From assembly GCA_039096225.1 (NCBI GenBank), contig JBBPEB010000020.1, forward strand, positions 62,001 to 126,000: a DNA stretch of 64,000 nucleotides, in the 5' to 3' direction. The notes below the pieces were generated by a model. It had not been told where the DNA came from. It ran no database searches and saw only the letters and a list, made by a program, of their open reading frames with translations. The position numbers and the translations under genes are program-made. This document shows, piece by piece, positions 1-12,427 of this stretch (within the stretch, counting starts at the first letter, position 1; every line of letters begins with the position of its first letter). Origin of the DNA: Blastocystis sp. Blastoise (Eukaryota > Sar > Bigyra > Opalinata > Blastocystidae).

Positions 1-198
1 ATTGATTGTAACGATTTGTCACTCGCATTGACTTTTTATGATCGGAAATCAATGTGTTTACCTTTATCAAAAGATGAATATGAGTCATTATCCACTACAA
101 CAAATTCTATTCCTTTACCATCAATCCAAGCTGAGGGTGTTCAACTTCCTAATTCCAAATATGTTCTTTCTGGACTGAAATCACAATATAAAGTATAG
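1..198 (+). CDS. 3' end of an unknown protein gene
   Basis: An open frame runs from the first base and ends at TAG (196-198), giving about 65 residues of a C-terminus. It is mixed-composition protein (for example the stretch LPLPS-like around Pro/Ser, and a final SGLKSQYKV) rather than the low-complexity I/Y/N typical of non-coding DNA here, so it is probably the last exon of a gene starting left of the window. I recognise no domain. No splice acceptor is visible inside it. The following bases are TAG again, then seven bases later the composition drops to typical intergenic AT. The function is unknown. Confidence 0.5.
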   Translation: MDCNDLSLALTFYDRKSMCLPLSKDEYESLSTTTNSIPLPSIQAEGVQLPNSKYVLSGLKSQYKV

Positions 199-689
199 TA
201 GTTCGATTCTTTTTGTTAAAATAGTTGCTTCTATATATTGTTTATTTTTTATAATAAATATCATTCTATGGCTTTAAAACATGAATAATTATATGTTTCT
301 GCTTTTTATCATACTCGAAACCCTTTATAAACTTTTTAAATAAACATATTTTATGTTTTACTGATATATCCTTTTATTATAAACCTGTTTTGAATTCAAT
401 AAATAATTGCTTTGAATTCTATTTTTACTCCCACTAATGGAAATGAAAGTCCTTTTAGTTGTTTTTAATATTCTTAAACTGAATATATATATAATGTAAT
501 AGGATTCATTTGACTTTGAATAGTATCAGTGGCTATTTATGAGAAATATCATTATTATAAAAAAAACTGTATATAGAGAAATATGTTGTATATCATAAAG
601 CATTTTAATTATATATACTAATAATGAATGATAAAAGTACAATAAACAGTATATAACAGAACAACTAAATGAATGAGTAAATATAACAG
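199..689. other. convergent intergenic spacer
   Basis: About 490 bases of AT-rich DNA between the end of the partial plus-strand gene and the end of the minus-strand Sel1 gene. I see only poly-T and TA tracts, no convincing gene or RNA. Confidence 0.5.
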
Positions 690-1769
690 TTATAATTGTT
701 TTCCAATTTGCTCTTTAGCTTCTGTATCATTTTCTAAAATACTATTACCATTTGATTTTGATTCTTCCATTTCTACAAACTTTAATATATTCTTTGCAGT
801 TTTTTCATCTTTTTCACAACCTTCTCCAACCATATACATAAATCCAATCTATAAAAAATAGAAGAATATATTATTATTTTTATTATGATTATTATTATAT
901 ACGTAATAAAACAAATTTATAATAATCATAAAAACAATAAGAAGAATAAAAATTAGAAAACTAGATATATAAATATACATTTCTAAGTGCTTCAAGAGAT
1001 CCATTTTCTGCAGCTTGATTATAATATTCAAATGATTTCTTATAATCCTTATTAACACCCATACCATTATAGTACATAATTCCCGCGTTTTTTAAGGCTT
1101 CCGCATTACCTAGATTTCCAGCTTCGAGAAAACTATTTAAAGCTTTTGTATAATCAACTGATTGATCATAACTATATAGTATGAACAATATTCATAATAA
1201 TACTAACATACGAAGAATATAATAGAAAAATAGTATATAGTATCTATATTATAAACCATAAAACAAGTATATATATATAGTATCTATATTATAAACCATA
1301 AAACAAATATATATATATAGTATCTATATTATAAACCATAAAACAAGTATATATATATATATATATATATACTTACTCTCCGGAGTAATAAGCCAATCCG
1401 ATTCGATTAATAGCCTCAGGATCCCTCATTTCACCAGCTTTTTGTAACAGTTCCCACGCGCGGGAAACATCTTTAGGTAATTCTTCACCATTTACATATA
1501 ACTATATAATAATAATAAATTTGAATATAAATATAATTAATATAAACATAATTATATCATAATCACTATAATACTATATTCATAGTAATCATAATAATAA
1601 TCTAATATATATATATATATATATAAATCAGATAAATAGAGCATAGATCCAGTATGACCTCCTTCTATTGCCTTCTCCAGGAACACTATTCCTTTCTCCT
1701 TTTCCTCTTGACCATGATGAATATAATACTGGCCCATAAAGAATTGAGATGATACATCTTCTATATATA

Positions 1770-1805
<36 letters not shown>

Positions 1806-2879
1806 GAATATGAAATTATATATATTTATATATATATACGTAAATCAGCAGCATGTGTAAAATAAGAAATAGCACGTGATTCATCTTTTGGTTTATTAAA
1901 CATACCATCAAAATAAATCATGCCAAGATTAAATAGAGCATCCGCATGGTTCTGACTTCCCGCCTCTTCTAAAAGCGCTAAACCCTCTTCAATCTTCGAA
2001 TCATCCTTTATTTCTAAATATATCTTACCTAATAACGCCTATATATATATATATATAAGCTATGATACACTTTTCATTATAAATCTATTATATATACATA
2101 TTCTATAATATTTATATATATATATATATAAATATTATAAAATATATATATATTAATATACCTTTGCAGCAGAATCACCTGTTTTGACAGCACGTGACAA
2201 CCAATCAATAGAATTCTTTAAGGCTACATCTGCAGATGTTTTCCTTTAAATTTCATAAAATAAATAGTAGCAAATAATATATACATATATAATATAAATA
2301 TTTAAAAAAAATAAAAAAGAATATCTAATAAAAAAATTCAAGTATATCTTTACTTTGATGAATCGTTGACCTCATTATTATATTTCATATAATACATATT
2401 TCCAACTTCAATCATTGATTTTGGATAATTAGCTTCTGCTAACAATACATTCGATAATACGCCAAGTTCTCTAGTTTCCTGACTTCCTAAAAGTCTATAT
2501 AGCAAAGTATAAAAACATAAATCCTTGTTATAGTTAAACTAAAATAAATCTTAAAAAAATACTCTTGTGAAGCTTCATAAAGATTATCATAATTACCATC
2601 AGCAATTTGTTTCTTCACAACCTTTTCCTTTCCAGCATCATTAATACCACAATCACTGATTTCTTTCAAGATTTCGCTTTTTGGAATTCCCAATGAAGCA
2701 AAGTAACGACAATTCATCATTCCACAAATCTTTAAATCATTTGTTGACTTCATAACAGGCAATAAAGCCTTGAAACTAGCCGATGATAAGCAACGAGTAG
2801 CAAATGTCGAACGAGAAGACATAACAAAGCATCTTGATGCCTTTAAAATACTTCTACCTATAACAATAGATTTGTTCAT
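690..2879 (-). CDS. Sel1-repeat protein with mitochondrial-like N-terminus
   Basis: Eight exons read on the minus strand: 2879-2563, 2494-2354, 2243-2162, 2038-1840, 1760-1627, 1501-1377, 1171-979 and 848-690. They sum to 1,350 bases, giving 449 residues. The first about 70 residues are rich in Ser, Arg and Ala with almost no acidic residues, which looks like a mitochondrial targeting sequence. From about residue 120 the protein is built of Sel1-like (TPR-type) repeats with the usual pattern of small residues and aromatic pairs, such as GNAEALKNAGIMYYNGMG and ADALFNLGMIYFDGM. Sel1 repeats form alpha-solenoids that bind protein partners; the partner cannot be told. Seven junctions but one use GT...AG; the exon 5/6 junction has no GT donor (see separate entry). 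A paralogue lies at 52870-54935 on the other strand with a similar N-terminus and shared intron positions. Confidence 0.85.
1241..1362. repeat. three 40-bp tandem repeats in an intron
   Basis: The segment beginning TATCTATATTATAAACCATA starts at 1241, 1281 and 1321, an exact 40-base period, with a TA run ending each unit. It lies in the intron between the sixth and seventh exons of the Sel1 gene. Confidence 0.85.
1502..1626 (-). other. intron without a GT donor (Sel1 gene 1)
   Basis: On the minus strand the exon ends ...TCTGAT and the next bases are TTATATATAT; the acceptor is a normal ATATAG before TTATATGTAAAT. No GT in this region gives an in-frame join, while removal of exactly 1502-1626 restores the Sel1 repeat (LSD joined to LYVNGEE) and keeps the frame. 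The first six bases of the intron (TTATAT) repeat the first six of the downstream exon. Confidence 0.6.
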
Positions 2880-4139
2880 AATTGATCTTTATTATTATTT
2901 ATGGATTTATCACCAAAAACACTTTTCTTAGAACGAAGAAAAAAAGACATCCATAAAATGCCAAATTACCCTATTTAAAAAGAGAAATTACTTATGTCAA
3001 TTTATTTCAAGATAGTTGAAAATAATTTTTTGGGATATAAAAAAACATCAAAGGTATTCTCATATGGAAACAATAAAATTAAAAAACAAAGAATTATTTT
3101 ATCTTGTATATAGGTTCAGCATACCCATTGTCATCTTGTCGATGTGTTTTCTGTTATTTTCATATATGTTTCATAAAAATAGAATACTCAAAATTATGAA
3201 TAGTTACATTGATTCGTGTACACTTGAATAAAATTCATCAATAGTTCATTTTTGTTACCACCACGAATGCTTATGGTTTTAAGGCTTGCTGTTTTGAATG
3301 GTTTCAGAAATCTATTATGACTATACCGTTTGATTGTTTCTTTCTTTAGAAATTCATATATTCAAGACCTTTTTCAGTCAAGTTTGTATTCATTAATGTA
3401 TTTATGACTAGTATATATTTATGAATAATTGTTCAACTGAAGTATTCTTCTTCTCTGCAATGAATCACTCATTTTTCGATTTTTCATTAAAATATGAACG
3501 TTAACTTCAGTCCAGTATTGATTTGATGCTTATACACAGTTTCTCGTTTGTTTTATGTTTATATTTTTTGTATTTAAGAATAAAAAGATGCCATTAATCA
3601 CACTTTATCTTTTCAGAAATAGATAAATAATTTGTATATATATTTTTCTTTAAATACTTTTAGTTCATTAATATTCATTCTATATAAGTTTTTTATATTG
3701 ATATATATTATACTAATCAAAATATTTATTTATGATAATTATTATTAAAGAAAAGGTTTATTTAAGAATAATATATGAATAGTAAGCAATTCACCCTTTT
3801 TTATAATAATCTTATTTATATAGAACGAAGTTTATTATTATTAGTATATAAAATGAAAGTTTATTAAAGTTATTATAAGTATATAAACAAAAATATATTC
3901 GTATACATATATATATATATAATCAAAGTTAATAGAATATTTAAAAATTATAATAATTAATAAAACAAATATACATATACATATACATTAACAATAACAA
4001 AATTATAATTTCATTAGAAGATTTTGAAAGAAAAATAAATACATATATTTATATGTAAAATAAACTAAATATATAAATATTTATATATATAATAATAGAA
4101 ACAAGTTATAAGAAAAATTATATATATATATAAATTCTT
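2880..4139. other. intergenic region, 5' side of Sel1 gene 1
   Basis: About 1.26 kb. It contains the upstream region of the minus-strand Sel1 gene and the downstream region of THOC2. A 71-codon frame at 3016-3231 has one hydrophobic stretch but neither homology nor a codon pattern that convinces me. TA-rich runs dominate after 3,640. Confidence 0.4.
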
Positions 4140-7100
4140 TTATGACCTTCTTTTCTGTTCTTTGCCGTTAGGATTCATCTTTTCGACGAATGGAAGACAA
4201 CTTTCAGCACGTGCACGTATTTCGTCTCTTGTTTTATCCTATATATATATATAGTATCAACGATAAAATTATCAAAAATATTTTAATAATAGTCTATATA
4301 ATCAATATTAATGAAAATCAACTCTTTATATATATATATATACTTGTGAAACTGCTTTAATAAGATTAATAATTTCAATATAATTCTTTTGATTCATAAT
4401 TTTAACTTCTTCTCCTACTTTTGTTATAAAGAATAATATATTTCGAAGTAATAATAAATTCTTTGATTTTAATAATAGTATTATACTATTCACTATTTCA
4501 TCCATTACTGATACATATATCTATAAATATATATATTAATACACAAATAAATAATATAAATATTTAAAAAAAATAATTTATATACTAATTATAACAAAAA
4601 TAAAATATATATATAAAAAAAGAAATAATAATATTAAATAAATATCTTCTGTATACTTTTTTATATCTACTAAATTGAATAACAAAGTTATTACTATTTG
4701 GAGACGTCACATTAAGATTATTTATATATTCATTATCATATTCATTATTCTTATTAACATACCATCTATTCATATCAGATAGAATTAATCTTATAAATAT
4801 AGATATAGACACTAATTCTTTTTCATTTATTCCTTGAATTAAAGGCATATATATTTTACTTATATATTTAACAAATTTAATATGATTATAATTAGGTATT
4901 TTATTCATATATAAATAATGAATAAATTTATAACAATAAAAAGAATCTTCGACGCTGCATAAAGTACGAGGGACGATGCAGTAAGTATATAAATCAAAAA
5001 TCGATTTATTAGTATTACCAAAAGGACTGAAAAAACATACTTGCTCTTGCTCAATAAAAGACTATATATATATATAGATATAGTTTTTAAAAAAAATAAT
5101 ATATATGTTTAAAATAGAGTGTATGGAATATATATATAAATTAAAAAAGAAATAAGTATAAATATTATTTAAAACAAAATAACTATATACATAATTATAT
5201 ATATATATATATACATTAAAAAGTCCACTGTTACTCTTTACTAGAGTCATTTCTTTCTTCATGTCATCAATAGTTTTCTTAATGATATTCTTATTTCTGT
5301 CGATTTCCCGTGGTTTTCTCATGGCTAATTCATTAATAGTATCTTGATAAATTGTTTCCTCAAAGAATATATCAGTATAATCCAAACACCAAAACCAGCG
5401 GAATAATTGCGGTGATAATAACGCAAATACACTTGGATCTACAACAGAAATCAGATTCTTTAAGAATGTTTCAGACAAGAAACACCACGAATAAATAGGA
5501 TCTTCTTTAATATTATCTATGGTTAATGGAATATCTATATCTTTTGAAGTATCTTTTGAAGTATCTTTTGGAGTATCTTTTGGAGTATCTTTTAGAGTAT
5601 CTTTAGAATCTTCGATTTGCATTGGAGAAACTAAAGAGTCTTCTTCTTCTTTCTCTTCTTTCTCTTCTTTCTCTTCTAATTCTTCTTCTAATTCTTCTTC
5701 TTCTTTTTCTTCTTCTTCTTCTGTTTCTTTATTAATCTTGCTATGATGTTTATTGTCTTCTTCTTCTTCTTCTTCTAGTTCCATTTCACTCTTTTTATTC
5801 TCTTGTTCTTTTAAAGAAGTAGAAGTAGAAGTTAAATCAGAATTATCTTTAATTTCTCCTTCTTCTTCTTCTTCTTCTTCTTCTTCTTCTTCATCATCAT
5901 CATCATCATCATCATTTGTCTTTATAGATTTTCCAGTAGTAATACTTTGATTCTCTTCTTCTATCTCCATTTCCTTGGAAATATCATCGTTTTCCGTAAG
6001 ATTCTCTTGATAATCATGAATCTCTTTCTCTTGTTCTTCCTCTATAGATGTATGTATTATAGTTAATGGCGTTACTTGAGTATCCTCCTCATCACTATCT
6101 ATTGGAGTTATATCAATACATATTGCATCCTTTACTAGGTCTTTATTAGTATCTATAGGAGTACTAGGAGTACTATTAATATCTATAGGAGTAACAGGAG
6201 TATCTACAGGAGTACTAGGAGTATCTATAGGAGTACTAGGAGTAATTGTATCTATAGGAGTACTAGGAGTATTATTAGTATCTATAGGAGTACTAGGAGT
6301 ATTATTAATATCTATAGGAGTACTAGGAGTATTATTAATATCTATAGGAGTACTATTAATATCTATAGGAGTATTATTAATATCTACAGGAGTATTATTA
6401 ATATCTATATGAGTATTATTAGTATCATTTTTTTGATCCTTTTCTTGTATAGGGTCAGTAGATGTTTCAGGATGACTACAATTATTATTATCATTACTAT
6501 TATTATTATCATCATTATGAACATCAGTAGCTATTGAAGAATTCTTTTCAATAGATATATCAATATTATTACTATTATTATTATTAGTAACACTTGAAAT
6601 AGTAGAAAAATGGTATTCTTTATTGTTAATATTAATACATTCATTATGTTTTTTCTGATAATATTTAAACATACTTCTAAATAAAGAGAAGAACTGAGCT
6701 ATTTCAAAACCATAAAATTGAATGAATTCGAAAGGATTCTCTACTGAATTAACAAAATAATCAAAACATTTCTCATATTTCTTAATTAATAGACATAAAT
6801 AATAATATGTCCAATTAGCAGTTTCAGTATTAGTAATAACAGCATCAACACTATGTCCTTCACTTGGATATGTATATATATATTCATTTTCTATTTGACA
6901 TAAAGAAATTAAATAAGGAAGAAGTAATTTATTATCTATAAATAATTGTATAAATTGATCATCATAAGATATAGCCATATTTGCTATTGTTGTACCCATT
7001 ACTTTATATTTACATAATGTATATCCTCCTAATAATAATTTATATTTATCAAAATCAACATTACCATAATATATACCCTTCAAATCAGGTACCTATATAG

Positions 7101-9433
7101 ATATATATAATTGTATATAGAATAATGTATATAGAGAATAGTATAATAGTTTATATAATAAAAATAAGGATATATATATTAATTATTGAAAAACAGATAA
7201 TAACAACACATTAATAATAACATAATAAAATCCTAATAATTATATAAAAACAACAGTATATATATACTTTTGCAGATATTTGTAATATATCATATAATAC
7301 TAATATATCTTCGATAGAACGTTCTTTTAACTTCATTTTTAATACATTCAATAATATTGTTATATTTATACGATCAAAATATTTATTGATTAAAGTAGAA
7401 TAAAAAGTACAAAAGTTAAAAAACCACGGGGATATAACAGAATGCTCATATTCACCATGTGAATCGGAACTAACATATTTATTATATAATGAAAATGATA
7501 AAATATCCATAGAAAGCGGTGAGAAATATTGAAATAAAACAAGTATAGTATCAATATTCTTCGGATTTGAAATAGAATCTAATAAGATTCGATGGCATAC
7601 TGATAAACTACTCTGATGACTTAACATGGTAATTTTAGCGCGGCAAAACTTTTTAGTAGTATTACATACTTTCTTTAATAAACTCATCGTTTCTTTTTGA
7701 ATAGAAGATAATATATATAAATAATGAGAATTATAAGAAGGCATAGTATACCATACATTATAATAGATTGTATATCGCCTTAAAATAGGTAAAGTTTGAA
7801 TACTGTCCCAAATAGAGAATTGTAACGTCGGAAGAGGGTCAGCGAAACACAATCCTGGGAGAATAGCATATGTATATAAAGAATCTATTAATGAAATATT
7901 TGTAGAATTCAACCAGATCTATATAAATAACATTAGTATAATACTTATTATTATATTTAGTATTATATATAAGAAAGTAACAATTCTATATAAATATAAA
8001 TATAACTATATATACTCATTTTTGCATTTATTATTATATATAATAAAATAGCAATTCTGTATAAATATAAATATAATATATATACTTCATTTTTATTTGA
8101 AAATGCTTTTAATAATCTGCATATATGAGTAAATAGGAATATATCACTACCTATATAAGGTCCTAATAATAATAATGCAGGAATAATCACGGTAAAGAAC
8201 TCCTCTTTTGATTGGATAGGAGTCACGTGGTGAAGCGCCATTGGAGATATAGTACTATAATTATATATTCATATTATATTAATAATAATAGTTATTATAA
8301 GAAGGAGAAGAATGTTCATATAAATACTAATATAATAACAACATTATATATATATACTGAGCATTTCTTTTACGTTCAGAAGCGTTTAATTGTGTATATT
8401 TATTTCCAATCGTATTATATAAATCAGAGATCATATATTGAATCATTTTGCATGCTGCACGTGCACAAAGAGGGTTATCACATGGATCAATTCGATTCGA
8501 AAGCAAATAATTCCAAAGAGCCAATGAAATATCAAAACAATATAAAGAAGTCGCAGATAAGAATAAAGATATATATTGATTCATTAAAGGTGGTACAGGA
8601 AGAGAAGGAGAAGAAGAAGAAGAAGAAGAAGAGGAGGAGGATGAAAGGGAAAATACAAAAAATGATTTCGCTGCAGTATTATAAGCTTCAGTCTATAGAA
8701 TAATATAGAATATAACAAGATATAGAAAGCATTTATAGATATAATAATATGAATATATATATATGAAATAATTATATTATAAATATAATATGTATATATA
8801 GTATATATAATTAACAATGCTAATAATAAATATACATAATTTCTTTTAAATGCTTTCATTTCTTCATCTGAGGGGGAGAGAAAACCATATAATTGTTCAA
8901 GTTGTATATACTGACCATCTACTAAATAAATAAGTAAATCTGAAAAAGATCGCGGAAATTCTATTTTTTGTAACTATATATAACAATATATTTAAGATTC
9001 TTTTAATATTCATTTAAAAAAAATAATCAAGAATTATTATTATTCAAATTGTGAATAGATACATAATAATAATAAAATTATATAGAGAAGAATATATATA
9101 TATATATATATACATTATATTTTTGTATTTTAAGTCCAATCAATGTAGGTAAATAGCTAGTTTTAAATAGTTCAAAAAGGCTGAAATAGAGCTGATAATT
9201 ATTCAGATTATATTCAAATGCATCTAATATAATATCTAGAACTCGATTTAAATCTAAATTATAATATCCACATATATGTTTAATCTCTTCTTTAATAATA
9301 TCAATAGAACTATTCTGATGGTGAAGAACGACTAATAATTTGGCAAATCTATATATATATATATATAGATATAGATATATATAGATATAAGTAATTAATT
9401 AAAAATTTGAAAATTAATTAATTAATTAGTTAA

Positions 9434-9501
<68 letters not shown>

Positions 9502-9519
9502 AAAAATAAATAAATAAAA

Positions 9520-9583
<64 letters not shown>

Positions 9584-10480
9584 ATTATTAAAAAAAATAT
9601 TGACAAATATATATATACCCTTCATTTTCATAAGGAAATAAATTATGTTTTCGTTGTGTATAATCTAAGGATGTATTTATTTTCTTTAATTTATTATGAA
9701 ATTGTTCTGCTTGAATTAATTTTGCTTTTGCTAATGACGATTGTTCTAATCGAACTTTTAAAAGAGAAATAGAACAAATCTTATTAGTTACAATAAATGT
9801 AATTAGCACACCATATGCATCCCAAAGTGTATTTTTACCTTCTTCTATGACATCATGAGGATCAACACATGTACCTAAATATACAATATGAACATAAATA
9901 AGGATATCACCAACAATGAATCAAATCAAACTCTTCATTTATACAGTTATATATCATTATTTTAAGTTATATATCATTTATTAATATATATTCATATATA
10001 TACCTATCAACCAAAGAATATCTGCAATCAGAGAATCGAAATCAGCTACTTTCTCCTATATAATAAATATTAGAATCTGATTTTTATTATAATTCATATC
10101 ATCAACTTGGCTCTTAATAAAGTCTTATATTTTAAAACAAATATACACATACTTTTCCTGCTAGCATAACATTTATAATCACCTTATCTGTGATAGATCC
10201 ATCCAAATATCTCCAGCATAGTTCATAGAAAAATACCTTCAATATTGGATTATCTAAAAGACAATTATTAAAATTATGAAAGAAGAGATAGACATACAGA
10301 GGTTTACATTGTTTTCTGATTTAGTGAATAACTCTTCGAATTTATTTATCCTAATATACTAGTACAAATTCTTTAGAAGAACGAAACATACAACAATCGT
10401 TCTCTTTGAAGCTCAGGTTTTGCCATCATTGTATCAACAATGTGTGTGTATTGAATATTACCACGAATCTCATCACTCAT
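4140..10480 (-). CDS. THOC2: THO complex subunit 2
   Basis: A gene of about fifteen exons on the minus strand. THOC2 is the scaffold of THO, which couples transcription to mRNA export (TREX) in the nucleus. Family signatures appear in order: LPILRRYTIYYNVW (7,700-7,830 region; human LPYQQRYRLYGDW), a helical block ending MKLKERSIEDILVLYDI (7,271-7,400), the RWFWCLDYTDIFFEE region (5,340-5,400), and CIVPRTLCSVEDSFYC followed by KFIHYLYMNKIPNY (about 4,870-5,020), which matches the CIFPRCIFSAIDAVYC segment of animal THOC2. First exons: 10480-10392, 10350-10298, 10253-10153, 10055-10004, 9874-9619; last exon 4140-4239. I chose ATG 10480; an upstream in-frame ATG at 10558 would add 26 residues. 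A large low-complexity insertion (5,500-6,600: poly-Glu/Asp, Thr-Pro-Ile-Asp repeats, Asn runs) splits the conserved middle region and is lineage-specific. Confidence 0.92.
5640..5910. repeat. TCT/TTC trinucleotide tracts coding poly-Glu
   Basis: Runs of TTC/TCT on the plus strand read on the minus strand as GAA/GAG/GAT and code acidic runs inside the THOC2 insertion. Open frames on the plus strand here are poly-Ser shadows. Confidence 0.85.
6140..6425. repeat. coding minisatellite in THOC2
   Basis: Repeated units of roughly 18-30 bases built from TCTATAGGAGTACTAGGAGT plus ATTATTAATA. Read on the minus strand they code tandem PIDINNTPST-like peptides, about ten imperfect units. The unit length stays a multiple of three, as expected if the repeat expands within a reading frame. 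Confidence 0.85.
9433..9582. repeat. AAAT tetranucleotide microsatellite
   Basis: About 37 near-perfect AAAT units lying in the THOC2 intron between exons ending at 9619 and starting at 9348 (minus strand). The long LFIY/FIYL open frame on the minus strand is an artefact of it. Confidence 0.95.
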
Positions 10481-11162
10481 CTTGTTTGATATAGATAGTA
10501 AAGATGGAAAAATGTATTTTGAAAAATTATTTTTGATTTTATTTTTCTTCACAGTCAAAAAGCAAAGAAAATCATAATTCGATGTTTTATTATATTTTGT
10601 TTTATTTATGAATGATCAAATAATTTTATTGTGTATTTCTAATTATTCTTTATGGATTTAAGATGTTTTGAACTGAAAATTTAGTTAGATTTGCTGTGGA
10701 AACTATAATTGGATGAGAAATGAACAAATATTGAGTGTTTTAGTCTAGTTATATATATATATTGTTTTACTATATTTTATTAATAGTGTCCAATGATTTT
10801 AGAAGCGATATCTAATATGAATGAATGATAAATATTTCATGTACACAGAAAATCGCATGCTATTGTTTTTATAATATTTCATTGCATGATAAATACTTGT
10901 TCTGGAATGATTTATGAATATAAACGATTTTTCTGTCAAAAGAAGGTATATTGGGTTTTAATTGAATCGTTTCAGACTTAACAATATACATTAATAGTCA
11001 CTGTGTCCATACTTCAAATACACAATAAACTAAACATTTGATAAAATGAGTTAATAGAGAAAAAAATCAAACAAAACAAAGAAAAGTCAAAGAAGAAACT
11101 ATCTATTAATTACATAGAATACTAGTATATAGCGCATATAGAAATAAACTAGATGAATATGA
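10481..11162. other. intergenic region between THOC2 and PDCL3
   Basis: About 680 bases separating the 5' end of THOC2 from the 3' end of the PDCL3-like gene, both on the minus strand. I see AT-rich DNA with a short TA run near 10,750 and no gene. Confidence 0.5.
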
Positions 11163-11258
11163 TTAGATTCGTTTAAATGTTGTTCTTAAAGATAACCGCG
11201 GGTCTTCTTCTAAATCGGTTTTCACACAACCAACACCCTGTAAAACCCATTCTATACC

Positions 11259-11289
<31 letters not shown>

Positions 11290-12427
11290 TATTTTATAAA
11301 GAAATATTTATAAAAACATATATATATAAATATATAAGAGAAAGCTATAAATAGAAGAAGATAATGTATAAAACAAGATATAGAAAGAATATTAATTATT
11401 ATTTTTATCAATTCTTCATATATTATTTTTGTAAATAAAAGTTATATAAATAATATAAACAATATATATATATATATACATTCACTATTAAATTTCTTTC
11501 CTCCATAAATATCAAGGCCCATAAATTGTTTAACAATCTGTTGCTCATGATATACAATTAAACAAGGTAAGTTTCTAATAATATATATATATATTGATAA
11601 TAAGTATAATCAAAATAATAACTATAATAACTATAATAAATATAATAATAATAATAATAATAAATATAACTATAATAACTATAATAACTATAATAATAAT
11701 CTATACTGATCAGGAAAACCTTTAATACAATCAGTACTGATTATTTTTACAAATTTAACGTCTGGATTTCGTTCAGCTACAAGCTGAAGTTGGCTTAACA
11801 TCAATTTACAATCTAATATTGTACAATAAGAATGAAGAAAACTTATTAATGTATATAATGTTACTACATCATATACATTGTTTATTGAGTCTAAAAAATG
11901 ATTCTTTTATTTTTAAAAAAATAGTAAAGGATATGAATCTTTATAGAGAAGGACAACGACGAATCCTTCGTCACTAGCTCTTGTCACTTGATTGATGAAT
12001 TCATCTCTTGTAATATCAATTATATATCCAAAACGATTCTTTTCAGCAACTGCTTTTAATTCGTTCATTCGTTTGTTTTTGTATTCTTCTAAAAATTGAA
12101 GATCATCATCACTTAAATCTTCTTCTTCTATATCTTCAAGATCCGATAATTCTTTCCCTTCATAAGGATTCTCTTCCTTTTGAGGTTCATACTTTTGAAT
12201 GACTTCATCAAAAGCTTTATCTAAATCCTATATATATTACGACATTTGATTTTATTATTCCATTAATGGAGCATACTTGTCTTCTAGGAATTACATGATG
12301 TTCAGCCAAGATATCTTCCCATTCCGTTGTTTCATACTTATCTTTACGATAACTGAATATAACAAGAGTGAAGCAATAAAAATATATATATATTAACATA
12401 CGAAGTAGTACCACCGTAAAATGACAT
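11163..12427 (-). CDS. PDCL3: phosducin-like protein, PDCL3/PLP2 type
   Basis: Six exons on the minus strand: 12427-12402, 12352-12277, 12227-11935, 11820-11707, 11574-11480 and 11257-11163. They sum to 699 bases, giving 232 residues, the usual size for PhLP2. The protein has the TEWEDILAEHHVIP N-terminal motif, an acidic helical segment, and a thioredoxin-like domain (VVVLLYKDSILDCK ... NPDVKFVKI ... NLPCLIVY) that matches animal PDCL3 without gaps. The family acts in the cytosol with the CCT chaperonin, assisting actin and tubulin folding. It lacks the catalytic CxxC of true thioredoxins, as expected. The third intron is not GT-AG but AT-AC with a U12-type 5' site (separate entry). Confidence 0.92.
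11821..11934 (-). other. U12-type AT-AC intron in PDCL3
   Basis: On the minus strand the exon ends ...AAAGATTC and the intron begins ATATCCTTTA, the minor-spliceosome 5' consensus. It ends ...TTCTTATTGTAC, followed by AATATTAGATTG. Removing these 114 bases gives YKDSILDCKLMLSQLQ, which aligns residue for residue with human YKQGIPLCALINQHLS. No GT donor exists at this place, and the nearby AG acceptors give the wrong frame or extra residues. A TTTTCTTCAT stretch about a dozen bases upstream of the end may be the branch region. Confidence 0.85.

Noticed and set aside
3016-3231. Possible 71-residue membrane protein
   Set aside because: One hydrophobic stretch in AT-rich DNA is expected by chance; no supporting feature.
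9434-9631. A 65-residue FIYL repeat protein
   Set aside because: Entirely AAAT microsatellite in a THOC2 intron.
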